DNA of 64,000 nucleotides from Alitta virens (GCA_932294295.1 OW028573.1:4940001-5004000); one strand, 5' to 3'; shown: positions 1 to 12,619, numbered from the stretch's first letter. The notes: a model not told the origin generated them from the letters alone. Numbers and translations: made by a program.

Positions 1-269
1 GTCCTAGATTGGATCATTATCAATCGTGATCAGTTGCCATGTTACGTAGCCTAGCTTCTCATAATGCTTTTTCCATTCATAATTCGTAACAGTTTGGCAT
101 GAACTTCCTGGCAGTTCTTTTGGGTAGGAACAGGGCTTCACCACCTACAAGAACTGCTACGCAGTTTGTGCCGAACTATCAAAAATTATGAGAGGGCAAA
201 GTTCCTGGCAGTTCGCCAATGTCACCTCAAATAATTATAATTGAAGGTCAGCCCATAGCTTACGAAATT

Positions 270-535
270 CTATGATAAATCTTCATGAGGTGCGGCGAAC
301 TATTAAGATCAGCTACGATCTGTCTACGAACGCCTACAAATTTCTACGAACAATTACGAACTGCTAGGAACTTTTACGACCTATCTACGAACTATCACGA
401 ACCCATTAACGACGTCCTACGACCTATCATAGTTCGTAGAGAAGGCTACGATGATTTTTTAACATGTCCAAAAATAGTAAGAACTCTGACGAACTGCGAC
501 GATTAGCTACGAACTTTTACGAACTTTCTGACGAA
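270..535. repeat. degenerate short-period tandem repeat (TACGAAC-like)
   Basis: The motif TACGAACT, and variants such as TACGACCT and TAGGAACT, recurs every 10-12 bases through this stretch. The spacing is irregular and many copies are mutated, so this is an old minisatellite-like block. The flanks (1-270 and 535-1310) hold further single TACGAAC/AGTTCG words, poly-T runs and a (TA)n run near 1050-1073, but no coding signal. Confidence 0.6.
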
Positions 536-1312
536 CTGGTAATTTGTGGGAGTTCGGCAATCAGTTTGGCAAGATGGGAACGGGGTTTAACCCACCAAAC
601 ATGACGAAGTATGTACTTAAAATGTTCACATTTATACCAGGAGATAAATAAATCCTACTACTGTGGTTGAACACTATATTAGCTTGATTAATTAAGCTCA
701 AATATTAATGGTGCGTGTAAGGCAATTGAGGTCGTGTTGGCATGCGCATCAGTAATATTTTGTAATTAAGGGGAATCTTTTTTTTTTTTTTTGCAATTAA
801 CACCAATTATACACTAAGGTTCCATTACTGTTTGAATATGTTCCTATCAACATGTTTATCATCCAAAATGCATGTAAATTGATACCAATTTGAAAAACAT
901 GAAATATACCCGGTACTTCACTTTTACATAATTCCTTATCACCTCCTATAGCAGAATTGGTACTGGGCAAAATAATATATTAATTTTGCATGAAATGACA
1001 GTAAAAATATAGCAAATGTATAAAAAAAAATTTACAGACAGCAATATATATCTATATATATATATATATATATATTATTTTTTTTTTTTTTCTCTCCAAA
1101 AAAAAATCAGTATTTAAAAAGACCAAAACCATACACAAAAGCATGATAGCCTAGCAAACTCATGAATTGCCTGAAAAGGGAAAGCAATAGATTTATTAAG
1201 TAAACTGTTAAATTATTAAGGTGCCTTATTAGACTTATCGCATTATGATTCATTAAGGGAACAACAATTACATAAAAGATGAAGTGTAATGCTTCCATAC
1301 ATTTGTTACATA

Positions 1313-2579
1313 CAGTTGCAGACAAAAGTATTCATACAGGTGACCAGTTTGATAATTTCGGGAATTAACAATAGATGTCAATTGAGCAGGATTATCAATA
1401 CCTGTCACGTAGGAGCTCCTGAGAATGTAGTAACATCGGCACCATATTATGATGAATCAGCCTTTACTATTATGTACCAAATGAATTTATTTGTTATTAT
1501 CCTTGGACAAACAGTATTCATAGTGCATGGTAGATGTTGCTATTTTCCAGGTTTCAAGATTACTTCCTTTTTTTTTTTTTTTTGTTGGAGTGGAATCAGG
1601 TTCAGAATTCAATAAACATGACTTTACGATTCAAGCGGTACATTGACAGCCCTCTTTCACCTATTTTGTATGAGATATTAGACTTGGAAGATGGAGATAT
1701 AAGAGGATGAAGTGATACAGAAAGTAAATCATTATTTGGCTCAATAGCCAAAGGAAACCTCATGAAAAAGACCTGCAAGGAGATGGGAATGCCCAGAAGC
1801 ACCATATCCTCCATTGAGACTTAGTTAAAAACAAAGATATTTACTCTAACAGCTTTAAAGGTGCATCACACTTAGCAGATCAATGCAATTGATGAACACT
1901 CACTTGTCAAAAATGTGTACAAGAGCTCAAATGCATGTTAAGGGACTTAACAACAGATCTCTTTACAGCTGGAGTCTTATCTAATGCTGGTACCAATTAT
2001 AGATTGGGCAAACGCTTACTGAAAGTTGCTCACACATCTGAGAAATTTAGATTTTCGAACAGTAGTAAATCATGCAGACTGAAAAGAAAATTAAATTCAT
2101 GGTTTGTCTGGCTGAGACTAAGTTACACTTTTTTGACCAACATGACATAAGAACAGCATTCAGAAAAAAATGTGTGCTTCTTCAAGAGTCTTGTACTTTT
2201 CCAACAGTGACAAATGACATATGCCATTTTTTAATGTGTGCAACCTATAGTCAAGGAGTATGATAAACTGAAATGTAGGTACACTAGCTAAAAGGTGGAT
2301 AGTCACTGGATACACAAAATACCCATTGCTATTGCACTTGTAATAATTTTCCTAAGTTCAAGCTAATTATTGGCTATTTTATGAATACCTTTGTCCATGA
2401 TACATTTAACAAAATATTTTTTTTATTAATTCTGGTTTTTGTATTGCTTTAACAGTCTAACATACACAATAAGAAAAAAAATGAATGCCATTCTTTTATT
2501 TAAGGTATGAATTTGTCTGCCTTGTACATACAATTTCCTCTTTTAACACACCTGGTATGAATACTTTGGTCTGCAACTG
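1313..2579 (+). mobile_element. Tc1-like DNA transposon, decayed
   Basis: The left end (from 1313, CAGTTGCAGACAAAAGTATT) and the reverse complement of the right end (to 2579, CAGTTGCAGACCAAAGTATT) match over about 27 bases with a few differences. Each end abuts a TA dinucleotide, the Tc1/mariner target duplication. The total of 1267 bp is normal for a Tc1 element. The AAAGTATTCATAC motif in the ends is common in animal Tc1 families. Confidence 0.85.
1690..2250 (+). pseudogene. Tc1-like transposase remnant
   Basis: Broken reading frames inside the element read like pieces of a Tc1 transposase. A helix-turn-helix piece KKTCKEMGMPRSTISSIE (about 1760-1820) resembles the family motif ending in PRSTV-SI. 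A catalytic-core piece, AETKLHFFDQHDIRTAFRKK (about 2110-2170), resembles the DETK-LFG--D-R--WRKK block, and a TFPTV follows. The D before ETK is A here. Stops and frame changes separate the pieces, so no transposase can be made. Confidence 0.75.
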
Positions 2580-2844
2580 TAGGTCTTCTTTAAAGACCTT
2601 TAGAATGCTTCTGCGCTATGTGGGTATTCGCTGAGGGTTTTGCTGCAGCACAGCCTATGTTTATATTTTCATTTTATGATTTTGGTATTACCCCTGTTAT
2701 CGTTAGGTTTGAACCCATAACTTCGCGTATGTCAGTCAAGAACGATTATACTTACAAAACTTAGAAATGTGATTGAAAAAAAAGCTGAAAAAATAAAGTG
2801 GAATAAATCTAATCAGGAGAGGTCAATATGTTCTCGAAGCAATA

Positions 2845-3370
2845 TTTTGTGTTGTACTAAAGCTTCTAGTGTTTAATGAAGTGGTTATTTTGCTTAGCAG
2901 TGAGGGTCCAGGATCTGAAGCCTTAGTACAATCCAGTTAAAGTTAAATGAAGATGGAGTCCAAAGTAAAGTTGAATGGTTTATTGCATAGTCATATTAAA
3001 CTCTGTGTTCCCCACAAAGTCCAAAGAATTACATATTGAAAAGTTCTATGTGAGATCAGCCTTCACTCAAGAATACATGACTAAATAGCCAGTACTCTCT
3101 GCTGCTGTCCTGCAGATGTCCTGCCTCTCTGTGCTTCCCTCTCTCTCTCTGTCTCCAGAGGAGGGCCCAGTGCTTTAAATATTGGCCTAAAGTGGCCAGG
3201 CTGGCCTGTGGCAGGAGCAGCTGCAGATGGGCATGCTCAAAGATGCTTATTGAAATTTCCTAGGATTGTTATACTTTTATGTAATAATTTTTATAAAGGA
3301 TTCAGGGAGCATTAATGAAGTGAGCATCTTGTAGGGGAGCATGTATTATAGCCTTATGACATTTGGAAAT
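2845..3370 (+). repeat. interspersed repeat, copy 1 (inverted copy at 33370-33803)
   Basis: About 500 bases here match the reverse complement of 33370-33803 at high identity, including the segment CTAGTGTTTAATGAAGTGGT and the segment CATCTTGTAGGGGAGCATGT. Copy 1 holds about 40 extra bases near 3155-3195 and about 60 near 3270-3320 that are missing from copy 2. No coding potential was seen. The class is unknown. Confidence 0.8.
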
Positions 3371-6200
3371 GACAAGCAACTCTGTGATTGATCGATGACC
3401 CTTGATCAAAGCACTAAGGAATTTTGGAAATAGAGTTTTGTAATGTGGAGAAAATGCACCTAGGCATGGGATAAACATGATTATGATAGCTTTAAAGATA
3501 GCTATATGTACGTCGGGTCTCTTGCCTTTCCCAGCAGTTTCAAAAAAATGATCACTGTACTGCGTAATTTTGTGGCCATAAAACTCGCAATTTCTCATAA
3601 AATTTACTTTTATATAGCTAAAATCAAAGCCAGTTTTTTTTTTTTTTAATACTTATATGGCTCCTTGAGGCCCAGTGCAAAAATAGTGAAGCTAAAGCGT
3701 GACATGTCCCAAGCGCTATATTTGGGTATTAGTATTATTGTAACTATTATAATTTCATAATTTATGTTGTTTATTATGGGATGATGCTCATGAATATTCA
3801 ACAGTCATTTCATGTCGCACTTCAAGAAGCCTCAAATCCATTACATTATTTAGACCAATGGCATAAGTATACCAGTCATTTAATATCCTTATATTGTGAA
3901 AAGACTGTTTAGTTTATAGGCTGGGGCAGAGAATTTAAGAGAATAGAAATTTGGGCATAACGCTCGGGACACAAATTTTCTCTTCTTCTTGGGCTATCAC
4001 TACTCTAGACATAAATACTCTGAAATTATATAAAGAACATCTAACATTATAATTTTGAAAAAAGCTAAATTAAAATTTGAGCTACAGATATTTTTTTACG
4101 ATTATTATTGCTACTTTTCAGCAAAATATCAGCAATTTCAATACTAGATTACTTGCATAATTTCTTCGATAATACTAATATGGAAAGTCTAAGAGCTCTT
4201 TTTGTGAGATGAACGGAGCAAAGAATAAGTACAAAATCTTTTAGGTTACAAATCTGAACAAAATGTATATTAGAAAATTTTAGTTTGGAAATCACAAATT
4301 ATGGAAATAAGTCACAAATATTTAACCAACTTTAAAATCACAATAAAAATGGTAAAAAAAATGCCGTTTTTCTGCTGTTCACTTTGGTATAAAATGAAAA
4401 CGACTCAATTGATTTACCTCAAATTTTCAGAGAATGCTCACAACATCTACCAAATATAAGATAAATATAAATAGCGTAAAAATTACTTCATTCAACTCTT
4501 GTTTCATTATAATTTCCATATCATTTTAATACACATGTAATTATACTCTCAATATCACAATTTATGGTTGTAAATTCTCTATTTCTAATTTGAACCAGCT
4601 CGATAAGCATAATTATATGCTTCTTCTCAGAGATAAATAAACACACAAACAAATAAAGCTGTAAAATTAGTAGCCTAGCTGTATTAGCTGTATATTATAG
4701 AAATATTCCTAGATTTAACCTTGCAAGGAAATAGAGAAGGAGGGGACACTCTGATTTTGCAATATGCATGAGCATGTCCTAATGAAAGTCTCTATTTCCT
4801 CAGATTTCATACAAGTTTACGTGGATTTTGGCTTTGAAACCCTCATATTAAGCAATTAAATAGCAGGACAATAAAAGCCCTTTCATGTACAATCAGCGTC
4901 GCGCTGGCTGGGTGAAGACAGTGCTAATTGACAGGAACTCTCTCCTCAGCAAAAATGCTTCTATATGGTAATTTGCAAATGTAATGTATTTATTTTATTC
5001 CCAAGTAAAAGCCAGTTTTGTAGTCTACAATTAGAAACTACTCTCTTGAAAATAAAACCATTTTTAGCAGAGATGTGGTTATAAGAAAATAAAATTATGG
5101 AAAAACATTGGGGGTCACCGTGGTAATTTTGGAATTATTGGAGGTTTTCTATTCTGGTGCCCTGAACCAATAGGGCCTAAAAAAAGTCAGCTTTTTCCCA
5201 GCTCATTCCGTCTCATATCGAGCATAATAATTTAATTACTATGCTATAACTATAAAAGAATGTTGTGGACTTTCAGAGAACATGTTGGGACCTGTTTTTC
5301 GTAGAAATTTATAAGAGAACAATAATATCAGGGGATCCAAAGAAAAAACAAGTCAATTCAAAAAGTAGATTTTTTTTCAAGGACTTTTTCACAAATCTTG
5401 GAATTAAAAATTTCCAGCCATATTAATTTTATATAACATTGTACCCGACTGTAACTTATTATAATAATCCATATGAGCAGTACCCCATGGGGTACTGATA
5501 TGAGACAATAAAAAGGGGGGGGGGGGTCACTGCGCTTGTTTTCTAGAAAAACTGGCCTTTTTATGATGTCCCCCAGTTCGACCAAACTAATACTCATCAC
5601 AAATTTAAAGATATTGACCAGAAAAGCCATAGACTTAAAGTAGAGCTATTGGGCTATCATTTGGTGCATTTGGAATACTTTTAGCATTAGATCGGAATTA
5701 GTGCCGTCCCTTTTTAACTCTGCATGTGTTCTTACTGTCGTGTACTCCTGTTCTCCGCTAAAATTAAGAATATTAACCTCAGCTGGTAGCCCATGTTTGA
5801 GGCTCAATTTTGTTAAAACTATTGCACATAGAATTATGAAATTTCAGAAAAATTAAGAAAATTTCATGAAAAGCACAATACCAGCTTTTGGTAATGGTTG
5901 GTGAATAAACAACCGAGATACAAATTAAAATACGGAGGTTATTTTTACGTCTGAAACCGGCTTTTTAACACGCCGATTTTAATGTAGCAGCTTGCAGTTT
6001 TAGTTGAGTATATAACTGTTACTTTATGATGACATATCCGAATTTCATAATTTTTGAACAAGTAATGGCGAAGATATGTCATGAAACGTGATGCATCGTT
6101 TTACGAGCGCCTGTGTCGCTCCTCATTACGTCTGCAGAGGTTCTTTCTATACAATCATTATATGCACGAACAGCTGCGCAATGCAATGCTTTTGATGAGT
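3371..6200. other. AT-rich non-coding stretch
   Basis: No coding signal with splice sites, no RNA gene and no clear repeat was recognised. The short open frames are not supported by codon pattern. A G-run at 5515-5526 is a simple repeat. Confidence 0.5.
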
Positions 6201-6248
6201 ACAGAGCCACCTTAATTAAGGTATACAGAGCCACCTTAATTAAGGTAA
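6201..6248. repeat. two tandem 24-bp units, each with a 14-bp palindrome
   Basis: The unit beginning ACAGAGCCACC is present at 6201 and 6225. Each unit holds ACCTTAATTAAGGT, a perfect 14-base palindrome with a PacI site at its centre. There are only two copies, so this is probably a replication-slippage duplication. Confidence 0.8.
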
Positions 6249-6539
6249 ACTAAATTACTAATGCAAGTTATACTTACCTTTGCTCGTGTGCTGCCTTGTC
6301 ACTAAATTGCTCGGCCTCGTTCCTTTAAAGCAAAACGTTACGCATGGAATTAAGTGGCAGCCAATCACAGACCTCTGCTCATTTTGGAACTGCAGAGCTA
6401 TCACTATTGTATACTCTTTTCCTATTCGGGGTCAGTCATTCTACACTGATGCCATTTGCCGGGTTCAATAAATATTTAAGTATATAGTTTGTGGATGGCC
6501 CCTTTTTTTTGTCTGGAACGTGTTCCAATAAAAAGTGGT

Positions 6540-6700
6540 GGACAATCCAGTTGGAAGTGATATATCCCACCCGTGGCAGGGATTAATGTGTAACATGGTG
6601 TGGACTCAAAGCATTCATCTCATGATTACGTCTGCCTGGGACAGTTGGTCACATGAGCAGACTGAGCTTCAGACCAGTTGGCTAATATGTGCCATACTAG
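6540..6700 (+). mobile_element. SINE-like fragment (shared core family)
   Basis: The core with CCCACCCGTGG, then ATGTGTAACATGGTGTGGAC and a later GTCTGCCTGGGACAG, recurs in diverged form at 26880-26960 (plus) and 59204-59300 (minus). Because the 26.8-kb copy has an RNA polymerase III B box upstream of this core, I infer a tRNA-derived SINE family. The 5' half is not recognisable here. Confidence 0.55.
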
Positions 6701-7677
6701 ACATACTAGCGGCTGTATGCCAAAATGTCTGTCTCCAACACCATATTTGAACTTATTGTATGCAAATACTCTTATTGTAAAAATGATTATGGTTATGATT
6801 GGAATAAATGCATCTCTCTATATATATATATATATATTCTCCACTCAGCTGCTGTGAGCCAATCAAAATGTGTCGTCCAGCATGCAGATTATGTTGAATT
6901 GCTGCAGTGTATATTGGACAGCTACAGTTCTGAATATAAGCATCGGCCAATATAATTTTCCTCATCCACAAAACTCTATGTTGGACTCTTCACCATCCAC
7001 TATTGGCAAGCATTTCAAAATTTATTTTATATACTGTTATGAGTTGGCTAACGTGGACAGGCTATTAAAATTTATGATATGTATCCGGGTAAATTTCGGG
7101 CAAATGAAAAATACATGTACTTTTAATTTAATTTGGAGATGTTTCTGTATGATAAAATCTCATTTCTGTGTAATTTTTGTTTTTTACGGAAATGTGACAT
7201 AAAACCACAATCAACGGACAGAAGGGAAATGGTCCGAAATAAAAATCAACAATTGGAATTGAAATATCGCCTAAATCCTTATGTAAACAGCATGTGCCAA
7301 TATATTTCGTGTTTCACTTTGGAAAACAACTCACTAATGGTTGCTCAATGTGAATTTGCAGTCTTTGGATAATAATAGTAATCAGATATGAAGGGAACAA
7401 CTATGTTCTAAGCTTGTGTTTACAATCGAATGTGTAATATCCGTGAAAGGGGTGTGTGACTTTAACCTCCTTCATAGAGACTAGAGTGGACAACTCCTTG
7501 TATCCATGCACCCTACCAGGCTACTATAGCATCATGTTATTTGGGGGGGTCTTAACTGGCAAGCATTTTAAAATTGATTTAATTGCCTGTCATGAGCCTT
7601 AATTAGTGTACATGGTAATCAATATGCACCAACTGCATTTGAACCTTGAAAGAATAATATTGACAGATACAGGAATA

Positions 7678-7851
7678 CCACTGGTGGTGATCCCCCGAAG
7701 TTCAAAGGTCAAGTTTCATCCTGTGCAACATTTCCAGTTACATTTGGCACATATTGATCCATTTACCACTGGTGGTGATCCATCGAAGTTCAAATGTCAA
7801 GTTTCATCCTGTGCAACATTTCCAGTTACATTTGGCACATATTGATCAATT
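7678..7851. repeat. tandem duplication, period 87 bp
   Basis: Two adjacent units begin ACCACTGGTGGTGATC at 7678 and 7765 and end with ATTGATC-ATTT. They differ at only a few positions. The block is non-coding on either strand as far as can be judged. Confidence 0.85.
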
Positions 7852-8297
7852 TATAGATCTTGAATTGTATCATTGTTGGAAGCTGTTGGGCGTAGTACAG
7901 GCAGTCCACTTTTGGATTCACAATATAGTCAGCCAAATGTAGTAGGCATACATCAATAGAGTCTTTTCATTGCACAGCCCTGAATTCAGCAGTACATAAG
8001 TCTTTCCTCTCCTCTTATTACTCATATTGCTTTTCAGACACAGTAGATACTAACTGATTCCATAAATATAACTTTCTCAGAAAAATAACAAAAATCAACT
8101 AAATGATAAAGTGTCAAATTATACATTAAAATGCACTAAAAATACTGCTGCTAGGATGCACTTTGCTTCATATACAGACATGTTCACTCTTGTACAGCTT
8201 TTATTGTGATAATTCCATGCGAGCTTACTGAAACGATGAAACGATGAATAGAACTGATGCTTTATTGTGATCCTTGAATCACCACCAGGAGTAATAG

Positions 8298-8480
8298 TAT
8301 CTGTGGTGTAATGGTTAGCATGCCTGCTTTCTGTGTGGGCTACCAGATGTCGATTCTCACTCCTTCTCAATTTTCTAGACTGAGGCTGACTTGATACCTC
8401 TGAAGAACCTTTCATAACGAAATACCTCTGAGGCAGTTCTTCAGGGCTTGGTGAAGACAAAAGCCTCAACGTGTACCTGT
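8298..8480 (+). mobile_element. tRNA-derived SINE-like element
   Basis: TGGTGTAATGGTTAGCATGC (8305-8324) is a good polymerase III A box of tRNA type, and TGTCGATTCTCACTCC (8347-8362) is a degenerate B box at tRNA-like distance. The downstream part carries a hairpin, CTGAAGAAC near 8400 with GTTCTTCAG near 8436. It cannot fold as a normal tRNA acceptor stem, so I read it as a SINE or tRNA pseudogene. Confidence 0.5.
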
Positions 8481-9331
8481 ATTTCTTAGAGTGTGTGTTG
8501 CAGTCTGAATTATATACAAACACATTTTAAAGAATGTCTAATTATGCTTTATGATAATCGGACTGTAAGAGACGAGATAAAAATAAAACATTGAAAATGT
8601 AGTTTTGCCTTTTGGCCTTGACCTTAATGAACACTGTCAAGACCTCAATCCATAAATACTAATTCTCACGCATGTTGGTGCCACGAGTGTGACAGGAGGG
8701 TACCATTTTTAAATATATATTAATTGCCAATTAGTTGCTCTACATCCAGTGCTTTTAATGGAAACAAATAAATAAATAAATAAAACTTCCTGGAATACGA
8801 TGCTTTCGTGTAGGATGCTAGCAAAATCTTCATTAAACAAATAATATATGCTTTTATTGACACAGTAATATCATATATGATACATTTGTCAAAAATAACA
8901 GATAAAAACATGTACTAAGTCTACTTCTAATCACTATTCCTATATTCAATATATATATACATGGTATAAAAGTTAAAAGTATGCATTATCAATAGATTAT
9001 CTACACATCCATGGCCCCAGTTGCTGAATAATAGTGTCAGATCACAATGAGGTATTTCTTGAGCATTAAGTTTTGTTTACATACATTGGTTAAATATATA
9101 TATCACATGTATAGAGTAACACTAAATACATATATTACTGCAGTTAATACTGTTAGTTATCACAATATTAATATAAGTACACCATTTGAATTAGGAGTAT
9201 ATACAACAAGGCATAGTCCACAGTTATATACATGGATGGATAATGCAAGTGCAGTTAATTAGGAAAATCCTTTGTGCATTTTTGAAATAACATTCAAGTG
9301 ATATTTTGCAATTAATGATATCATTTATACT

Positions 9332-9372
9332 CACTGGCGGATCCAGGGGGAGCCAAGGCTGGATCGCCAGTG
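9332..9372. mobile_element. 41-bp hAT-type MITE remnant with 8-bp target duplication
   Basis: The element is nearly all inverted repeat: CACTGGCGGATCCAG at the left and CTGGATCGCCAGTG at the right, one indel apart. TTTATACT flanks it exactly on both sides (9324-9331 and 9373-9380). CACTGGCGGATCCAG-type ends are common in animal hAT elements, which make 8-bp duplications. It is probably an internally deleted copy. Confidence 0.8.
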
Positions 9373-9384
9373 TTTATACTTTGC

Positions 9385-9610
9385 ACGGGTGGGGGCCTAG
9401 CTCAGTGGTACCATGGATGGTGGTACTGCGCTGGGCTTCCAAACACTGGGTCCTGGGTTCAATTCCCGGTCAAGCCTTAGCTGGATGGCTGTTTCATCCT
9501 TCATCTCATTGCCATGGTCCCTGCCTGTCCTAATTAGCTCATCAGGTGAAGAAACAGGACGTAAAGCCCCAATCCACCCAAAAATACTTGGCACTGATTG
9601 GAAACTATAA
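9385..9610 (+). mobile_element. tRNA-derived SINE
   Basis: GGCCTAGCTCAGTGGTA (about 9393-9409) is an A box and GGGTTCAATTCCCGG (about 9454-9468) a B box. The spacing is longer than in a working tRNA and the acceptor ends do not pair. A non-tRNA body follows to about 9610. Fragments with the same head lie at 52737-52785 (plus) and 53963-54008 (minus). Confidence 0.75.
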
Positions 9611-11049
9611 GTTGTAGTACATATCAATACAGGAATTGAAATTTGACAATAGTAGGTTGGTAGTTTTGGTTCACTTGATGGAAATCTTTTTAACTATGAC
9701 TTAGCCATTGTACAGTGCCTGGAATGTCAAATTAGCATTGTCATCTGAAGTGACATGTTGTTTTACTTAAAAGTTCGAAATTTTAATTGAAATTGAATAT
9801 TAATTTAGTGCCAACAGCTTGAGTACACAGTACTGATTAAGACAAATGTATACATTATATACCGGACGCCAGGGGGCTATTTGGTTTACAGGCATTACGA
9901 ACAGCTGATGAAGTGAAAGTAAAATAGAATAACAATCATAAATAATCATAAAAATTAAGATTTTAATGAAAAATAAATTTTCAATTAATACAAAAGTTAA
10001 TAAGGTAGAAAACAATCAAAAACCCAATGTATATATAATAGAAGAAAGAAAGACGAAGGAGGAAAAATTATGAAATTGATACATATGAAAGTATTACAAT
10101 ATATAATATAATTATTGATATGAAAGGATGATAATGGAGATTATTATGATGTGGCTGAGATAAAATAAACAATTGTGACATATTGATTGTGTGGCTAATT
10201 TCATCTATGGGAAAATAGTTCAAAATACTATATCTAATGAGTCAGTATTAAATTATTTTACTTTGTAAAAGTTATTTAAAAGCCTACATAGTTATTATAA
10301 TTAGTCTATTTGTCAGCTAGTCATTGGTGTATGTGCTAGTACGTAAAAACATTGCCTTTGATATCTGAAACAGTAAGATAATTTAAATATATAAAAATAA
10401 TATATTTTGAATTTGTGCATCACACCAATTTGGGCAAGATGAAACACTTTAATTCTGCCTTACCACATTAATAAACAAAACTGGCATTGTCTTTTTATAT
10501 CTATTCCATATCAAACAATTAAGCAGATTGCAATAAACTATTTGTGGTAATATGATCCAATTTTCAAAAATTACTTTTGATATTTCCAGGATAACAAGTC
10601 ATTGCAATAACAGGAATATGCAAATGTGACAGCAATTTAACAAATTTATCACTTGGGACATTTATGATAAGATTGACAAGCCAATAACAGAAAACATTGT
10701 GACAAAACAAAACTTTAACAAGCTTATCACTTGGTACGTATATGGGCAGGAAATGTTTCATCTTGCCCTGAGAGGTGTTTTTTGTTTAGAATGTCGCTCA
10801 GTGATATTCATACAGTATTCTGAACAGGAAACAAGGTCCTACAGAACATGGTTGCTTACATTTGTTAACAGGTTGAAGCAGCAACAAATATGAAAATTAT
10901 GAAATATTAACTGTGATGTTTCATCTTGCCCTCCGCTTCATCTTGCCCACATCTCCCCTACATGACATTCACTAAGACTAACTCGTTCACTCTGAAATGG
11001 TCTTTCAAAAGGTTCACTCCCAGAAAACAGTTGCTTAACCATGTTAACC

Positions 11050-11300
11050 CAGTAAGTGGAGTACCCCCTTGTTAAAAAACTCCAATGAAGGGAGTTAATA
11101 ACATTTTTGTTGGTTATATCCCAACTATGAGGGATATAACTAACTTATACTCCACTAGACATATTTGCTAATTTGTTTGATTTTTTGATTTGTTTAACTG
11201 CTTTTATTAAGGAATTCAAGTACTGTTTGCACTCAGGAGGGAGTTAACTGACATTTTCGTTGGTTATATCCCTCCTGAGAACAATATAAAAGGTCACGTG
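11050..11300. repeat. direct repeats with nested hairpins
   Basis: A ~33-base block beginning GGGAGTTAAT and ending GGTTATATCCC occurs near 11079-11112 and again, diverged, near 11239-11272. The second copy is enclosed by CTCAGGAGGGA and TCCCTCCTGAG, a perfect 11-base inverted repeat. GTGGAGTA words lie at both outer edges, and TACTCCAC in the middle is their inverse. This may be a remnant of a small inverted-repeat element. Confidence 0.5.
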
Positions 11301-11999
11301 GTGGAGTAGTACTTTACATATGGCCTACTACACTTTAGTAATTGTTAATCCGCATGTTTTATGACTGTTATGAACAACCCTTCCATTAGTGGTTAATCTG
11401 TTATTGCCACTTACAGCACCAGGTGATGAATCCATCTGTGTCATCTGTGAGATGCACTGCATGGATAGACCTCGATTGTGTTCAATTTATGCTGCCTTTG
11501 AATGTTTGCCAGCTGTATTGTTTGGTGGCCATTGGCCCCCATTGACTCATGCAAGCAACTAATGCACTGTGTATGGGCTGTTATGCTGAGAGTATGAATG
11601 ACACATTGCCACCTGCTCACAACATCGGTTATTAGTTTTGGCAGGCTTGGGTTTCCTTTCAGGTGCAAACACTTAAAGAACTTCCACATATACTTGGCAA
11701 TTGTCCATACCACTTGGTACCATGAACAACCCTTACAAACATATAGTCTTGTCTGCAACACTAGGACCTTTTTGATATGGTGCCATTCATGCCCAATGAT
11801 GTACCGTTAGTGTGATCAGTTGTGATAAACCACCCTGCGTCAATAGCTGCCTTCACACTGTGTATGAAAAATATTCTATTACATTGTGCTTTACTTGTTA
11901 TGGCTGCCATTTTCATGCAATTAGTATTACTGACATGATGGCGCAATATCTTCACCCATAACTTGATACCTTTCATTTATGTTACTTATTTCATTTCAG

Positions 12000-12155
12000 A
12001 AATTAAAGAACTTAAGCGAACCAGCCACAGCACGGCGGTCGCAAAGTAAGTCACCAAGCATGTACGCACCGATGTCAACCCAACCAGTGAACAGAAATTT
12101 CTTAAAAGGCAAACCAGCTCCAGAAACCAAGTCCCATGTGAAGAAAACTAGGTGA
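12000..12155 (+). CDS. 3'-terminal coding exon of an unidentified gene
   Basis: A pyrimidine-rich tract and CAG acceptor at 11997-11999 lead into a 51-codon open frame (phase 0) ending in TGA at 12153-12155. AATAAA follows at 12180-12185, a fitting poly(A) signal. The peptide is basic and low in hydrophobics: it starts KLKNLSEPATARRSQSKSPS, has MYAPMSTQPVNRNF in the middle and ends ETKSHVKKTR. It looks like the disordered C-terminal tail of a larger protein. I do not recognise the family and could not find the upstream exons, which may lie before the window or within long introns. Confidence 0.55.
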   Translation, partial: KLKNLSEPATARRSQSKSPSMYAPMSTQPVNRNFLKGKPAPETKSHVKKTR

Positions 12156-12417
12156 TCTCCACTTCATGTATTGCATAAAAATAAATGTCTTCGTAACTGA
12201 ATGTCTTTGTAACTAAATTTTTCAGCATTATGCGGCTGAATGCTATGCTGCTGTTTCATGTGAAACCAGTGAAGATTGTATTACAATCTGTATGTTAGCT
12301 CTTCCCATCCTTTGTGGCCTCCATTTTGATTGGATACTTATTGTTAAAATTACCTGACTAAAGGCTGTACTTTAATCCCATTCAAATACTTGCAATGAGG
12401 TATCTCGAGGATCAGGA

Positions 12418-12618
12418 TACGGCAGCCATGTTGGCATTTTTGCCTCATTTAACCTCTCTTTGCACTCAGATATAGTAATATAGTATTGTGATGTCATCAG
12501 TAGACAATGGCCATGGTGAGGTCATAGAGTGCAAGAACAATGGAGAAGTAATGATGTCAAAATACATGATGCAATCAAAATGAGGTCAATAAGGCAAAAT
12601 GCCAACATGGCTGCCGCA
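12418..12618. mobile_element. candidate MITE with ~25-bp inverted ends
   Basis: CGGCAGCCATGTTGGCATTT at the left pairs with AAATGCCAACATGGCTGCCG at the right, extended by a few more bases around an indel in the T run. About 150 bases lie between the arms. No target duplication was convincing, so the true ends may lie a little outside. Confidence 0.6.
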
Positions 12619-12619
12619 T

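Noticed and set aside
8395..8445. CTGAAGA followed by GAAA, suggesting a hammerhead ribozyme as found in Penelope-like elements
   Set aside because: No stem II can form between the two motifs, no cleavage triplet fits, and CTGAAGAAC instead pairs perfectly with GTTCTTCAG downstream.
9385..9475. functional tRNA gene
   Set aside because: A and B boxes are good, but the spacing is too long and the acceptor stem does not pair; a SINE body follows.
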